From NCBI GenBank assembly GCA_015178975.1, contig WHVD01000012.1, positions 1,116,001-1,180,000 of the forward strand: DNA of 64,000 nucleotides, in the 5' to 3' direction. The stretch comes from Hysterangium stoloniferum (Eukaryota; Basidiomycota; Agaricomycetes; Hysterangiales; Hysterangiaceae). This document shows positions 11,464-23,219 of the stretch, piece after piece. Every line of letters begins with the position of its first letter. The first letter of the stretch is position 1. The position numbers were made by a program, and so were the translations under genes. The notes under the pieces are model-generated. The model was given only the letters and a program-made list of their open reading frames with translations. It had not been told where the DNA came from and made no database searches.

Positions 11464-12441
11464 TCAAACCCTAAGAATAAATCTGGGGGGACTAGAAGAA
11501 GGAGATGAGGGTGGTGAAGACCTGTATGAATATTGATTAACAATGGTGGAAGATAAAACTTGTTCTGTTTGATGAGCAGTGTTGGTAGAGGAGGAGGCAA
11601 AATATGGTGGCTTTGGAGGACCACTTATAACCCATTCCCTGACTTCTCGGGGCATGTTGTAGACACAAAATGCAGCAATATGACCTGGGCGACCACAATG
11701 GTGACAGTGACCTTCATTGGTAGGATCACACCAATGAAAACCTTTGTCATCTTCTAAAATAGGTGGTGGAGTAGTGTCTGACCTAGAAAACTGACCAGGT
11801 TGTTTTCGAATATTCCCGTGCTTTGGACCAGCTGCATATGCAACATCGATCGGCTCAGATTTGATGGCAATGGCAGAGGAAGCTGAACCAATGAGAATCC
11901 CTTTGGTATCAGAAAGAGAGGGTTCAGATTTGGCAGTGAGAATGGAAGTACGAATGGTGTGGTAGGAAGGGTGAAGGTTCATGAGGAGGACATCCAATGT
12001 TTGACAATCATCGATAACACAACCTAAAGATATGAGGTTCTGGCGAGCACTTTCAATAGCATGGATGTAAATGTCGATGGATTTAGAAGGATCATGCTCG
12101 ATATGATAGAAATCCTCACGACATTTGAAACGACGAGCCATTGTAGACCTCTGGAAGCGTTCCCTCACTGCTTTCCAAACAGCTAAACCTGAAGTCTGCC
12201 CTATAACCAAATACTGCAACTCATCACTAATAGTAGACCAGATGATGGCTGCCATTTGCTTATCTGTTTGCACAGAAGCAGTAGGAGATGTGGGAGCCAC
12301 AGTATCATCATCATCTGTAATCCAAAAAGCACCAGCACCTAAAAAGACCATAGACATTGCATCTCTCCATTTGGAATAATTGTCTTCTGTAAGGAGAGGA
12401 ACTTTGGCTATGATAGGAGTGAGGAAGTTGGGCAAAGACAT
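11464..12441 (-). CDS. gag: Copia Gag protein with CCHC zinc knuckle
   Basis: The 325-residue frame starts MSLPNFLTPIIAKVPLLTED, followed by NYSKWRDAMSMVFLGAGAFW, the usual start of Copia (UBN2-type) Gag. The LLMNLHPSYHTIRTSIL region fits the capsid-like core. A zinc knuckle CHHCGRPGHIAAFC (CX2CX4HX4C) lies near residues 245-258. The tail is Pro/Ser-rich. The frame is open from end to end and lies wholly between the two LTRs, the only gene of this small element. Confidence 0.88.
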   Translation of the reverse strand: MSLPNFLTPIIAKVPLLTEDNYSKWRDAMSMVFLGAGAFWITDDDDTVAPTSPTASVQTDKQMAAIIWSTISDELQYLVIGQTSGLAVWKAVRERFQRSTMARRFKCREDFYHIEHDPSKSIDIYIHAIESARQNLISLGCVIDDCQTLDVLLMNLHPSYHTIRTSILTAKSEPSLSDTKGILIGSASSAIAIKSEPIDVAYAAGPKHGNIRKQPGQFSRSDTTPPPILEDDKGFHWCDPTNEGHCHHCGRPGHIAAFCVYNMPREVREWVISGPPKPPYFASSSTNTAHQTEQVLSSTIVNQYSYRSSPPSSPSSSPPRFILRV

Positions 12442-12545
12442 GATGCTGGTAGAGTGATGCTAGGTGGTGGTGAAGTGATAGGGCTAACAAGAAGAAGTTT
12501 GGTTTAAAATTTGGTGTTATTTAGTAAGAGCCGGGGCCCATAACC

Positions 12546-12706
12546 TATTAGAATAAAGAAGGGAGGTGGATGTGAGACACAAGAAGTGTGAGAGCTCAGA
12601 CACAGACACAGACACGAACAAGCGAATGCAAATTTCACCAGCGCGCACTACGGACCCACAATGGTACATAACTTGTAACTACTGTGCCGAGTCACTAAAT
12701 CTAACA
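12546..12706 (-). repeat. 5' LTR of the gag-only Copia element
   Basis: Near-identical direct repeat of 11250-11410. The right flank TTTAC is the target duplication. Confidence 0.85.
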
Positions 12707-12805
12707 TTTACTAGTCGGTATAAAGGCTTACCATAGATCTAGGGAGGCTAGGGAGGCTAGGGAGTCTACATAATGGATGTAAACATTCCCAAGTCCCTGA
12801 TGTGG

Positions 12806-13545
12806 GATTCGATTTCAAAACACGCCTTTGGGAACTACATGTGGCTCATAGCAAGCTTGGAATCGTCTTACCTTGACCTCTAACAATATGTGCTGATGTG
12901 CCCTGGTGGCCGATCTTGGGAGGTGTTCAAGTTACAAATAAAAGGGGGAGGCACAGTCCTAAGGTAGTAATAACACAACAGGGGACAGGGAACGGGCACG
13001 GAACGAAAAATAATCTACTGATCAAGATTGAAAAGTGATATCAAGGAGAAGTCCAGCTCGTACAGAGGATTTTGTAGCGAAACATGGTCAACGCTCGACA
13101 TTTCAGCCAATAGGTCAAGCTAGGGTACCACGTATATTGGATGTCCTGGTTTTATTTAAAGATTTTGATTGATGTCTATGATTGCTGGTTATTTTCACGA
13201 ATTTTTTAACGTCGGGAGAAGAAAGGGTCATATAAAGCAAAAACTGAGCCTTGATAGGAAGAGTCGGCTGCACTCCGGGATTGAGAGGTCCCCTTCTGTA
13301 AATGATGGAGCCTCAGGAAAATTAACGACAGAATCTTCATAAACATGCGGTCTAAACATGGAATCATTCCATAGATCCTCCAGCGCCTATATGAGAATGA
13401 GCTCCCTGAGTCGTGACACATGCACATCGATGGCAACAGTGAAAACTTTGTTACGTCTTAAATTAATTATATTTCTAGGTATATTGTAAGGGAAGTTCGA
13501 GAAGGAACAAGTAGGAGGACTGTGAACACGAGTCGAGTCGTCGAG
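12806..13545. other. Gap with no recognised gene
   Basis: Only short open frames occur, such as 13206-13436 (-) of 76 codons, none recognisable. There is no clear repeat. Confidence 0.4.
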
Positions 13546-14016
13546 TCAGTGAAGTCTACCGTTAAACAGCTGACGGCCCACAGGTTGACGGCCCACAGGT
13601 AAGACATCCGGGGCCTTCGGTGGCAATGGAGACACAAACCCTAATAGCTTCCCCATCTCTTTGTATCCAGTCCGTTTTGCTATCTTGACCTTCATTCCCT
13701 CTACCCCTTCTTCATCAATTTCCTGACACTCTTCCTCCTCCTTTGAGACCGTTCTGGGGGAAAAAGGCCTGCATTCCTCATGTGTCCTCAGATGACTCGC
13801 AATGACTTGCGGCTTATTCCTCCAGATTCTCATTTGGCTTTTATTCCAGCACTGGGGATTGGGGCATAGACCCAGGTGAAAGACGGCGCTGTTAAGCTTT
13901 TCCTGAGTATCTACAATTTGGGAATTATCCATTGAGATAATCCCACGATGGATGGCAGAGGCCTCATTGGGGACATGCCGCCATGCCCAGTGCTGTAATA
14001 TTTTCCCATACTTCAC
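13546..14016 (-). CDS. Hypothetical protein with a C2H2-like zinc-binding pattern
   Basis: I do not recognise the family. The 156-codon frame starts MKYGKILQHWAWRHVPNEAS. Residues about 51-80 hold CPNPQC and HLRTHEEC, a C-X4-C...H-X3-H arrangement with a longer spacer than a classic finger. A Glu-rich segment (EEEECQEIDEEGVEG) and a Lys-rich segment follow, then PPKAPDVLPVGRQPVGRQL with a short tandem duplication. It could be one exon of a larger host gene, a fragment, or not a gene at all. It stands alone between repeats, with no supporting neighbour. Confidence 0.35.
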   Translation of the reverse strand: MKYGKILQHWAWRHVPNEASAIHRGIISMDNSQIVDTQEKLNSAVFHLGLCPNPQCWNKSQMRIWRNKPQVIASHLRTHEECRPFSPRTVSKEEEECQEIDEEGVEGMKVKIAKRTGYKEMGKLLGFVSPLPPKAPDVLPVGRQPVGRQLFNGRLH

Positions 14017-14949
14017 GGCATTCGAGGTAAACGAACGTACAGGGAAATTCCTCGCCGTTCACGCCGTAACACCCCAGGGACAACGCAGGGGCTGCCCCCC
14101 CCTCCAGGTTTTGATGTGCACTGTGTGGGCAGTGAACACGAGGATTCGGGTGGTGGTGGTGGTGGTGTTAAGCTCAGATCGTGGGGTAAAGCGATGGCTT
14201 TTACAGACGCTTCTCCGTCTGGCTGACTATTACTTTTTCTCCCACTTCTGCTGGTATTGCGTAATTGCTTTTCCAGTGATGGTTCGAGATCTTCATTGTA
14301 TGCCGGCAGATGTATCGCTGTTCTGACATTGAGTCAATACCTGTTGTGAGACATTTTTAGATACAATAAAAGACATACAATAGAACAACAGCCGATAACT
14401 CCTGTGACCCAGGCGATACTTCATTTTCCATCTCATCGTCACCTGGACTCCAGCTATGAAACTTCAGGAAGACTGCATTGTGAGATATTAATGCGAAACA
14501 TATAATGTTTCTCGTCCTCTGCTTGGGTGCAACAAAGTTGATGAGCTATCTAGCGACAAAGGCGGTGTCCACGACGTGGGACTACCGCCGTCAGTACTGA
14601 CAACGTAGTAAGTAGGCCGTGAAACAAGAACATATACACCTGTTCGGTGGTAAAGGTAATATAAAGTCTCTATGTAGCCTCCACGAAGAAGGGACGTTTC
14701 CTTGGGTATGGCGTACACTTGCAGAGGGGGATCCCTGAAGGAGGGGCAGCGCCGAACTGTAGACAATCAGCAAATAAAAACAAATTTGCAAGATAGTGCT
14801 TTCCCATTATACATAGTCATTTCTCTGCCCCAGCTGGGGTTCGGCCGGACATCCTCATCTTCATTGTAGATTCCACCACCTTTGCAATTGCTTATCTAAC
14901 CTGAGCTTATATCCCTTTTTCACTACTCTTATGCATAAGACCAAAATAG
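14017..14949. other. Gap with a (GGT)n microsatellite
   Basis: A GGT microsatellite lies at about 14148-14167. No gene, RNA or mobile element is recognised in the rest. Confidence 0.45.
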
Positions 14950-15198
14950 TGTTAGAATTAAGCTCGCGAGAACAGAGAGCAATAAGGTTCCGTTTGTCTA
15001 TTTGGCCGTAAGGCAAACGAATGGCTAGATACATGGACTCTAGGCTACTTATATATATCTGCTAAACAAAAGGAATACTAAAATAGAGAACAAAAGGGGA
15101 GAACAAAAGGGGAGAGACAAAAGGCTTGACAATGGTGCGTGCAAACCTTTGATTACATAAGCGGAATGAACGCGTAATCAGCTTGATAAATTCCAACA
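14950..15198. mobile_element. Solo LTR, 249 bp, with target duplication
   Basis: Begins TGTTAGAATT and ends AATTCCAACA, imperfect inverted ends of the TG...CA type. Direct repeats AATAG flank it at 14945-14949 and 15199-15203. A TATATATA stretch near 15050 fits an LTR promoter. Probably Copia, by size and ends. Confidence 0.78.
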
Positions 15199-15203
15199 AA
15201 TAG

Positions 15204-16121
15204 TTCTCAAGATACCCTACTGTCCACTATGTTTCAAATAAAATAGGATATGTTTGTCCATTTGTATTCACCAATTGAGGCTTCCTATTGTCACCCTTAC
15301 TCTTCTTTTTGATGTTGATGAAAAATTGCTGTCATGGCCATTCAGCCTTGACTGCCAGCAAGGCCTGCCTTCCCTCCTTATCGATCCCCTTACAACTAAC
15401 ACAGCACACAGAGAGACTCTCCACTAGCACCACTCCCTTCTGACATCAATACTACTGGTACTGACTCTTCATTACTGTCTCCAACTCCACAGGTGCCACC
15501 CCAATTGGACTAGCCGACATACCATGTGAAGAAGATTGTAGTGATGTCAGAACCCAATAGAAACTCTCAATATTAGTCCTGACTCAGATATTAACTCACA
15601 CCCCTCACATAACTTTGTTACCTTTCATCATATCATCAAGTCAAGTCCAGCTCCAATCCAGAACCTGATCGAGATTTCAACCATCATTTGACTTCATGAT
15701 GAAATCTCAGATGCACCTTCAAAACCCACGACCTGCATTCCTAATCCATCTTATTGTTCTTGTTGTTCACTTACTTCAGACACATACCTCATTGTATTTC
15801 TTTCCTATCTTGTTGTATGTGTGGATTGGTAGTACAATAACTCCTAGACATATGTATATAACTTAGTTCTGTATTTACAAATTATTCTGAATATCAACTC
15901 AATATACCATCTGGCCCACAACACCCTAGGACAGTTTGGCATTGATACAAGCTATGAAGTGCTATGTGATTCTGACTATTGGCCCCACATGCACTGTGAT
16001 CTCAAAAATACCTACATCCCATCCTTTACAGAGTGCCAGCACAACAAGGACTGAACATCCACCATCACACCCCACTCAATCATAGACAGTGGCACAGATT
16101 GCCATGGTCCTTGTTACGACC
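15204..16121. other. Gap, probably repeat-derived
   Basis: No coding signal recognised. Part of 15540-15910 has an LTR-like look (TATATAAC box, AT-rich start region) but no defined ends. Confidence 0.35.
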
Positions 16122-16832
16122 AGAACTCCTGCTGGACTCCAGGCACCAACCTATATGCACCCATGCTCTAGATACACCATTTTCAGTTAACCGGAATACC
16201 TGCCAGGACCCGGATGTCAATTTGACCTTCATTATCTCATATATCAGTCACTGGAATACCCACCCGGACCCTGTGCACGTCATCACTGTCTATCCCCATC
16301 CCCATTCCACACATCAGTCACTGGACTCCACTCGGAAAACCCATCAGCCCTCTATCTGAGCCCCGTTCCTGTTATGGTCTAATGACCTGTCACAATTCGG
16401 ACTCCACTCCCGCCCCATTCCCATTTATGGTCTAATGACCTGTCACGATTTGGACTCCACCCCATTCCATCCTGTTCCTAACACCAAACTTGGTGTTTAC
16501 TATTCTCATTTCATGATTACCCATTTAAGCTTTCATTATTACTGGATTTGGTATTGCATACACTCAGCAGTCTATATAAACTAGCTAATGTTGTACATAC
16601 AATCCAGTCAGAAAATCAGCTTAGATTTCCCCCAGTAATCTTACATACATAGTTCCTTTCCTGCTCTAAACTCCTCTTTGAGAATACCACTTCATCCTTG
16701 TCAGAGCCCACGGGCTCCGATTCTCCTATCACTCAACCTCTGACTCTCCTAACACTTGACCTCCCTGACCAATCGATGACCCTGCAGGTTTCCCGCCATT
16801 GACCTTCCTGACTCCTGACCTATCATCTATCC
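16122..16832 (+). mobile_element. Partial LTR of Gypsy lineage A
   Basis: Begins TGTTACGACCAGAA like the other A LTRs and carries the AGTCAGAAAAT start motif and the CCCCCAGTAATCT block. It is directly followed by a second A LTR at 16833. Confidence 0.75.
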
Positions 16833-17671
16833 TGTTACGACTGGAAATCCTGCTGGACTCCGGCACTACCTTATATGCACCTGCACCCTATATGCACCTG
16901 CACCCTATATGCACCCATTGTCTGTTTACCGGAATTCCCGCTGGACTCCGTACATCAGACTTGTCTGTGTTTGACTTTGTTACGTTGTGTTTCAGTCACT
17001 GGAAAACCCACCGGACTCCGCCCCTGTCTATGTCTGACCTCGTCCCACACATCAGTCACTGGACCCACTCGGAAAACTCGTCATCCCTCTAACAGAGCCC
17101 CATTCCCGTTTTAGTCAAATGACCTGTCACAATTCGGACTCTGCTCCTGCTCCGTTTCCTGTTATGGTTTATGATTTGTCACGATTCAGACTCTGCTCTG
17201 TTCCGTCCCATTCCTAACATCAAATTTGGTGTTTACTATTCCCGTTTCATGTTTTGCTAGTTCTGTTTCATTATTACTGGATTTGGTATGTCATTCATTC
17301 CATGGTCTATTTAGTTTGGCAGATGTTGTACATACAATCCAGTCAGAAAATCGGCTTAGATTCCCCCCAGTAATCTAATACATTTTCTGCTCTAAACTCC
17401 TACTTGAATCACACTGCTCACACTAGTTGGAGCTCACGGGATCCGGCGCATCTATCTCTCTTACCTATCTTGACTCACAACCTCTCGACCCATGACCTCC
17501 GACCCACGACCCCTCGACCCACGAACCCCACCTGGACTCCCCAGGATTCCCATCCACCTGTCTGAAATTGGACAACATGATCTCGTGAGGGCACAGCCTA
17601 TAAGCTGAAGCCAAGTCCTACCAGATATTCCGTGGGTTTCTCCGGAAACCTGCCGTGTACATACCCTAACA
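16833..17671 (+). repeat. 5' LTR of Gypsy-A
   Basis: Starts TGTTACGACTGG and ends CCCTAACA. The inferred RNA start is the 11-mer AGTCAGAAAAT at 17341-17351, downstream of an AT-rich TATTTAG box. Confidence 0.8.
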
Positions 17672-17673
17672 GT

Positions 17674-17684
17674 ATTTTCTGACT
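17674..17684 (+). promoter_or_regulatory. Putative self-primer binding site of Gypsy-A
   Basis: ATTTTCTGACT is the exact complement of AGTCAGAAAAT at 17341-17351 in the adjoining LTR. It starts 3 nt after the LTR end, the Tf1-like arrangement. Confidence 0.7.
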
Positions 17685-17698
17685 AAGACTTGCAGATT

Positions 17699-18548
17699 GT
17701 TTTCAATATGCCACCAAGAAGAAAAGCACATGCACAGGCATCATTACCTGGACCGTCGACTCTTCATTCCCCGTTAACTTTGTATACCAGCCAGATGCTT
17801 GCGAACCAGTCAGAAACCATGGAAGAAGCCCATATCAAAGAAGTCCCGGAAAACCAGGACGAATCTGAGCACGAGGATGAATTTGTGGCCCCCGACAAGG
17901 GCAAAGGTGTTGAAAATCCTCCGTCCAGCGATTGACCACCTCTTTCAGATCCCACCTCTGAGTATTTAGCAATCACTTTAGAAAGGTTGATGAATCATAT
18001 GTCGGAGAAGGCAAAAAGAAAGATCCGGAACCCCTGCGGTCAAAAGTCAATGCTCCAGAACCCTTCACGGGTTCCAACCCAAACAAACTCTCTACTTTCC
18101 TCATGCAATGTCACTTCAATTTCTGTGATCGATCTGCTGCATTCTCCACAGACTCCTGAAAAGTCAACTACGCACTTTCGTACTTGTCGGGATCCATGTT
18201 GAAATGGTTCGAACCGGCTTTTAGCAGACTTTCCGAGGAAGAGCCGCTTTGGCTCGAAGATTGGGATGCTTTTGTTGAGGAGCTTGAAACCAACTTTGGC
18301 CTGTATGACCTGACTGGAGAAGCTGAGAACAGTCTCACAAATCTTCGTATGAAGGACATGTAGCGCATTACGGACTACATCGTCCAATTCAATAATCTTG
18401 CAGCTCGTTGTCAGTGGGGTGATCCCACTCTCTGCCACCAATTCTATGCCGGTCTGCCATCCCACCTTAAAGATGAAGTCTTGAAAGGAGAAGATGGCAA
18501 GCCAAAAACCCTGTCCCGTATGCACCTCAAAGCTCAAAACATGGATGC
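17699..18548 (+). mobile_element. gag: Gypsy-A gag region
   Basis: Starts MPPRRKAHAQASLPGP. Further on it shows the retrotransposon-gag core (LKWFEPAFSRLSEEEPLW, DAFVEELETNFG, FYAGLPSHLKDEV). It looks broken, and an A-type LTR follows directly. Confidence 0.75.
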
Positions 18549-20181
18549 TATTAGGGTGCGTACACGGCGGGTCTCTGGAGAAACCCACGGAATATCCAGT
18601 AGGACTTGGCTTCAGCTTATAGGCTGCACCTGTTAGGATACACACACAGGGCGGGTCTCCGGAGAAACCCGTGGGATATCCGGTAGGACTTGGCTTCAGC
18701 TTATAGGCTGCGCCCTTGCTAGATCGTGTTGTCCAATTTCGAACAGGTGGACGGGAATCCTGGGGAGTCTGGGCGGGGTTCATGGGTCGTAGGTCGTGGG
18801 TCGTGGGTCGAGATAGTTGAGAGAGATAGATGCGCCAGAGCCCGTGGGCTCCGACTAGTGAGAGCGATGTGAATCAAGCAAGGTTTTAGAGCAGAAAATG
18901 GATTAGATTACTGGGGGGAATCTAAGCTAATTTTCTGACTGGATTGTATGTACAACATCTGCCAGTTTATATAGACCATGGAGTGAATGACATACCAAAT
19001 CCAGTAATGATGAAACGAAACTAACAAAACATAAAACGGGAATAATAAACACCAAGTTTGGTGTTAGGAATGGGATGGAACGGAGCGGAGTCCGAATTGT
19101 GACAAAGCATAACCCATAACGGGAAATGGAGCGGGAGCGGAGTCCAAATCGTGACAGGTCATTTGCCTAAAATGGGAATGGGGCTTGATTAGAGTGGTGA
19201 CAGGATTCTGAGCGGGGTCCGGTGACTGATGCGTGGGACGAAGATGGACATAGACAGAGACGGAGTCCGGGGGAAGTCTGGTGACTGATATGTGTCGTAA
19301 TGAGGTCGAACGTAACAAGTCTTGACGTATGGAGTCCGGGCTGGAAATCCTATAAACAGACAATTGGTGCGTGTAGGGTGTGGTGGTGTACAGGTTAGTG
19401 CCCGGAGTCCGGCGGGATTGTCCGGTCATAACAGCACCCTCGCTAGATCGTGTTGTCCAATTTCAGACAGGCAGACGGGAATCCCGGGGAGTCTGAGCGG
19501 GGGTCATGGGTCGAGGGGATGTAGGTCGGAGGTCGTAAGGTCGAGAGGTTGTGAGTTGAGATAGGTGAGAGAGATAGATGCGCTGGAGCCTGTGGGCCCC
19601 GACTAGCGTGAGCGGTGTAATTCAAGTAGGAGTTTAGAGCGGAAAATGTATTAGATTACTGGGGGGAATCTAAGCCGATTTTCTGACTGGATTGTATGTA
19701 CAACATCTGCCAGTTTAAATAGACCGTGGAGTGAATGTCATACCAAATCCAGTAATGATGAAATGAAATGAGCAAAACATAAAACGGGAATAGTAAACAC
19801 CAAATTTGGTGTTAGGAATGGGACAGAATGGAGTGGAGTCCAAATAGTGACAAATAATAAACCATAATGGGAAATGGAGTGGGAGCCGAGTCCAAATTGT
19901 GACAGGTCATTTGACTAAAATGGGTACGGGGCTCTGTTAGAGGGAAGACGGGTATTCTGAGTGGGGTCTGGTGACTGATGCGTGGGACGAGGTCAGACAT
20001 AGACAGGGATGGAGTCTGGTGGGTTTTCCAGTGACTGAAACACAACGTAACAAAGTTGAACGTAGACAAGTCTGACGTACAGAGTCTGGTGGGAATTCTG
20101 GTAAACTGATAATGGGTGCATATAGGGCATGGGTGCATATAAGTTAATGCCCAGAGTCTGGCGGGATTTCTGGTCGTAACA
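18549..20181 (-). mobile_element. A-type LTR (minus) with another A-type LTR inside
   Basis: The outer LTR pieces are 18549-18630 and 19434-20181. The inner copy is listed separately. No clean target duplication surrounds the outer copy. Confidence 0.72.
18631..19433 (-). mobile_element. Solo LTR of lineage A nested in another A LTR
   Basis: 803 bp from TGTTAGGATA to GGTCATAACA (plus-strand reading). The target duplication GCACC lies at 18626-18630 and 19434-19438. Confidence 0.85.
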
Positions 20182-20286
20182 AGAGCACTGGACTCCTTTT
20201 TCGGAAAATAGTATTAAAATAAGGCTAATACATCACACCTCTCCATGCATTGAGACAAGTTTACTCGTCTCAATGCATCCACTCTT

Positions 20287-20441
20287 TTGCACTCTGACTC
20301 GTTTTTTATTAAACTTATGTCTAATATGATTCCGAAATTCATTTTTTCAGCACTCATAGATTCTGGCTCGACTCATTGTTTTTTAGATATAAACTTCATG
20401 AAAAATAATCTGTTGTCAACCTATCCGATAAATCCGGTCGG
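20287..20441 (+). mobile_element. Gypsy-A protease fragment
   Basis: The frame contains ALIDSGSTHCFLDINF, a retropepsin active site. A further stretch of the same domain (FYVTQLDSSCSVVLGHNWL) lies between the two B LTRs at about 21260-21319. Confidence 0.8.
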
Positions 20442-21161
20442 TGTTACGACTGTGTCGCAACCCTATCGGTCCCGAGGTTATCGCCACTTATCAATGTTTC
20501 AAGTCACCATCTCGGAAACCATCGGCCCCGAAGCTGACGAATGTTTTTGCGAAGATCAAACTCCGTTTACGCCCACATCAAAGTAACTCGTATTGTCTGG
20601 TCAAACTTTGATACGTCCCCTTTATTATGTTGATCTGTTCAATCTTATGTTTCACGCATGTCTATCTATATTTGTAGTCCTTGAACTATTTCCTTTTATC
20701 GTAATCCCGCTCTCGGTTCATCGGCCTCTGAACTAATCATAAACTTCCCGTTCCTAGTCAAGCTTATTGTTAATACCGTGTTCCGCCCTTCTCCCCATTA
20801 GTATTTTCTAGGTGCCTGTTACTTGTATATGAACCTGCTGTAGTTGTAGTTACTAGGCAATCAGAATATCGACTCAGAATACTCTCATACGTCTGTATCA
20901 GTCTCATACTAAGAATCCCCCCATCTGCCTTCGTGTGCGCTCGCCCACTCCTGGCCCCGACTCCTTGGCCTGATGCTCGACTTGTCCTTCGGTTCCGATC
21001 GGTATCACGCCGAAAAGAACTCATTAGGATTAGTCTTCGCCCGCCCGAAATCTAAGGACACCCTACGGATATTTGCGAGGGCGCAGCACATAAGCTGAAG
21101 CCAAGTCCTTCCAATCGGTCCCTGTCGGCCACCGACATTAGTCAGTTTTCAGTTCTTAACA
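20442..21161 (+). mobile_element. Solo LTR of Gypsy lineage B
   Basis: 720 bp, TGTTACGACTGTG...TTCTTAACA, short U5 subtype. The target duplication GTCGG lies at 20437-20441 and 21162-21166. Confidence 0.88.
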
Positions 21162-21319
21162 GTCGGCCTCTGACTTTTCAATGGCACAAGCAATTCAGTT
21201 ATCACCCAAGCTTGTGATTTACCCATCAAGTTCCCATGTGGAACATCTCAATTGGTTACTTTCTATGTGACCCAGTTAGACTCAAGTTGCTCGGTTGTCC
21301 TAGGACATAACTGGCTTAC

Positions 21320-22260
21320 TGTTAAGAGCAGAAACTGATGGATGTCGGCAGACCGACAGGGACCGAATGGAAGGACTTGGCTTCAGCTTATGTGCTGTGC
21401 CCTCGCAAGTTACCGTCGGGTGTCCTTAAATTTCGGGTGGGCGGAAACTAGTCCTGTCAAATAAACCTCTCGGTAAACTACCAATCGGAAACTGAAGGAT
21501 AAGTCAAGGGTTGGGCTGAGGGGTCAGAGACCAAGAGTCGGAGACTGAGAGTTGGAGACTGAGAGTCAGAGATTGAGAGTCGGAGACTGAGAGAGTCAGA
21601 GACTGAGAGAGTCGGAGACTGAGAGAGTCGGAGACTGAGAGAGTCGGAGACTGAGAGAGTCGGAGACTGAGAGAGTCGGAGATTAGAGGTTGAAGTCGTA
21701 AATGTAGGTTGAATCGTAAATCGGATGGAGTCGGAATGTGGTGGTTGTGAATAGATAATGGAGTCGGAAATTAGAGGGGGCATATAAGTCGATCTAAGTC
21801 GATATTCTGATTGTCTAGTAGTTACATTACAGTGGGTCTTATATATGAGTTATCGGCGTCTAGAAACTACTAACTAAGGGAAGAGCGGAAACACTATTTG
21901 ACAAATAGACTTGACTAGAAACCGGAAAGTTACAATAAGGTCGGAAGCCGAGATTTAGCCGAGAGCGGAATTACGAGAAAAGGGAATAGTCCACAGGCTA
22001 CAAGTATATATGGGCATGTGTGAAACATAGAGTAAAATGGATCATCATAATGAAAGGGGACGTATCAAAGCATAACCAGATGGTATGAGTATATTTGACA
22101 GGGGCGTAAATGAGGTTTGATCGCCATGAAGGTATACGTCAGTGTCAGTATTCCGAAGGTTGCCGAAATGATGACTTGATCAATAACTTGGAACATTGAT
22201 AGATGGTAGTATTCTCGGAGACCATCGGGTTGCGACATGGGTTACGACACGGTCGTAACA
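21320..22260 (-). mobile_element. Solo LTR of Gypsy lineage B, long U5 subtype
   Basis: 941 bp. The target duplication CTTAC lies at 21315-21319 and 22261-22265. The U5 part holds a tandem array of about 15-bp GTCGGAGACTGAGA units at 21530-21680. Confidence 0.88.
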
Positions 22261-23219
22261 CTTACCCACTACAATCTGTTGATTGACTGGAGAGCAAACA
22301 GCATAACTTTCCAGACACCTGTGGCTTCTGAGAAAACTGTACCTGACATGGCCTCCACAGCACCCATGGCCTTCGTGGCACCTGCAGTCTCGAGGACTCC
22401 TGTGATCCCTACGGCACCCATGGCTTCTCTGGAACCCATGGCACCTCCGTGTATTTCTCTCATTAATGCTGCAGTGTTTATTAGGGCCACAAAAATGGAT
22501 GGATCCCAGGCGTTCACTATCAATTTAAAAATTGATGAAGCAACCGGTTGTTTTTCAACTCCGGAATCCGCATCTGAGCAAACTGCTGACCTAGAAGGCA
22601 TCCTGGAAAAATATCATGATTTCGTGGATGTTTTTAGTAAGTGGAAAGCTGACTGGCTTCCACCCCACAGAGAGTACAACTTAAAAATCGACCTCAAAGA
22701 AGGCGCTCAGCCACCCCTTGGACATATTTACCTGCTTTCCCCTATGGAACTTTCTGCAATCTGCAATTTCCTGGATGAACACTTGTCCATAGGCTTTATC
22801 AGACCCTCAAAATATCCTTTTGGAGCACCTGTTCTGTTTTTCAAGAAAAAGGATGGATCCCTTAGACTATGTGTTGATTTCAGAGGACTCAATGCTGTCA
22901 CAAAAAAGGATAAGTATCCACTCCCACTTATATCTGACCTGCTCGACGCTCCACGGAATGCCCAGATTTACACCAAAATAGACCTTAAACATGCCTACCA
23001 TTGGTCTGGATCTCTGTGGGAGACAAATGGAAAACCACTTTCAGAACCCATTATGGGGCCTTTGAGTGGTTGGTGATGCCCTTTGGACTCACCAATGCTC
23101 CGTCTGCTTTTCAGCATTTTATTAATGACATTTTCTCTGACATGCTCGATGTATGCATTATTGTTTACTTGGCCCACAGAACACGACAAACAAGTCCATG
23201 AAGTTCTCCGGAGACTCAG
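22261..23219 (+). mobile_element. pol: Gypsy-A protease-RT linker and reverse transcriptase, first part
   Basis: The frame carries EKYHDFVDVFSKWKADWLPP, the RT entry GFIRPSKYPFGAPVLFFKKK, LRLCVDFRGLNAVTKKDKYP and [18 protein letters not shown]. The region is broken and split by element E after 23219. Confidence 0.85.

Larger units (their letters stand above)
11250..12706 (-). mobile_element. Gag-only Copia retrotransposon (TR-GAG-like), looks whole
   Basis: Two 161-bp LTRs (11250-11410 and 12546-12706) flank a single gag frame. A 5-bp target duplication TTTAC lies at 11245-11249 and 12707-12711. The LTRs differ at about three positions, all transitions, so the insertion is young. Next to the 5' LTR, on the minus strand, lies GGTTATGGGCCCC (12533-12545), a primer site fitting the anticodon arm of initiator Met tRNA. 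No protease, integrase or RT is present, so it must depend on an autonomous Copia element. Confidence 0.85.
11081..12803. mobile_element. Foldback/MITE-like element with long inverted ends, interrupted by a Copia element
   Basis: The left end (11081-11158, ACATCAGGGATT...) is repeated inverted at the right end (12716-12803, ...AGTCCCTGATGT) with about 90% identity. The right arm has one extra 10-bp CTAGGGAGG-type unit. Without the Copia insertion the element would be about 260 bp. It has no ORF of its own, so it is non-autonomous. A related right half lies at 42916-43067. I could not define a target duplication, so the superfamily is open. Confidence 0.6.

Noticed and set aside
15540-15910. 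Possible Copia LTR with a TATATAAC box
   Set aside because: No partner repeat, defined ends or target duplication could be found.
16122-17671. Two adjoining A LTRs read as one element of a tandem pair
   Set aside because: No internal region lies between them, and the first is incomplete; treated as an independent partial LTR.
21530-21680. Regular short repeats resembling a CRISPR-like array
   Set aside because: Units are contiguous without unique spacers, lie inside an LTR, and the genome is eukaryotic.
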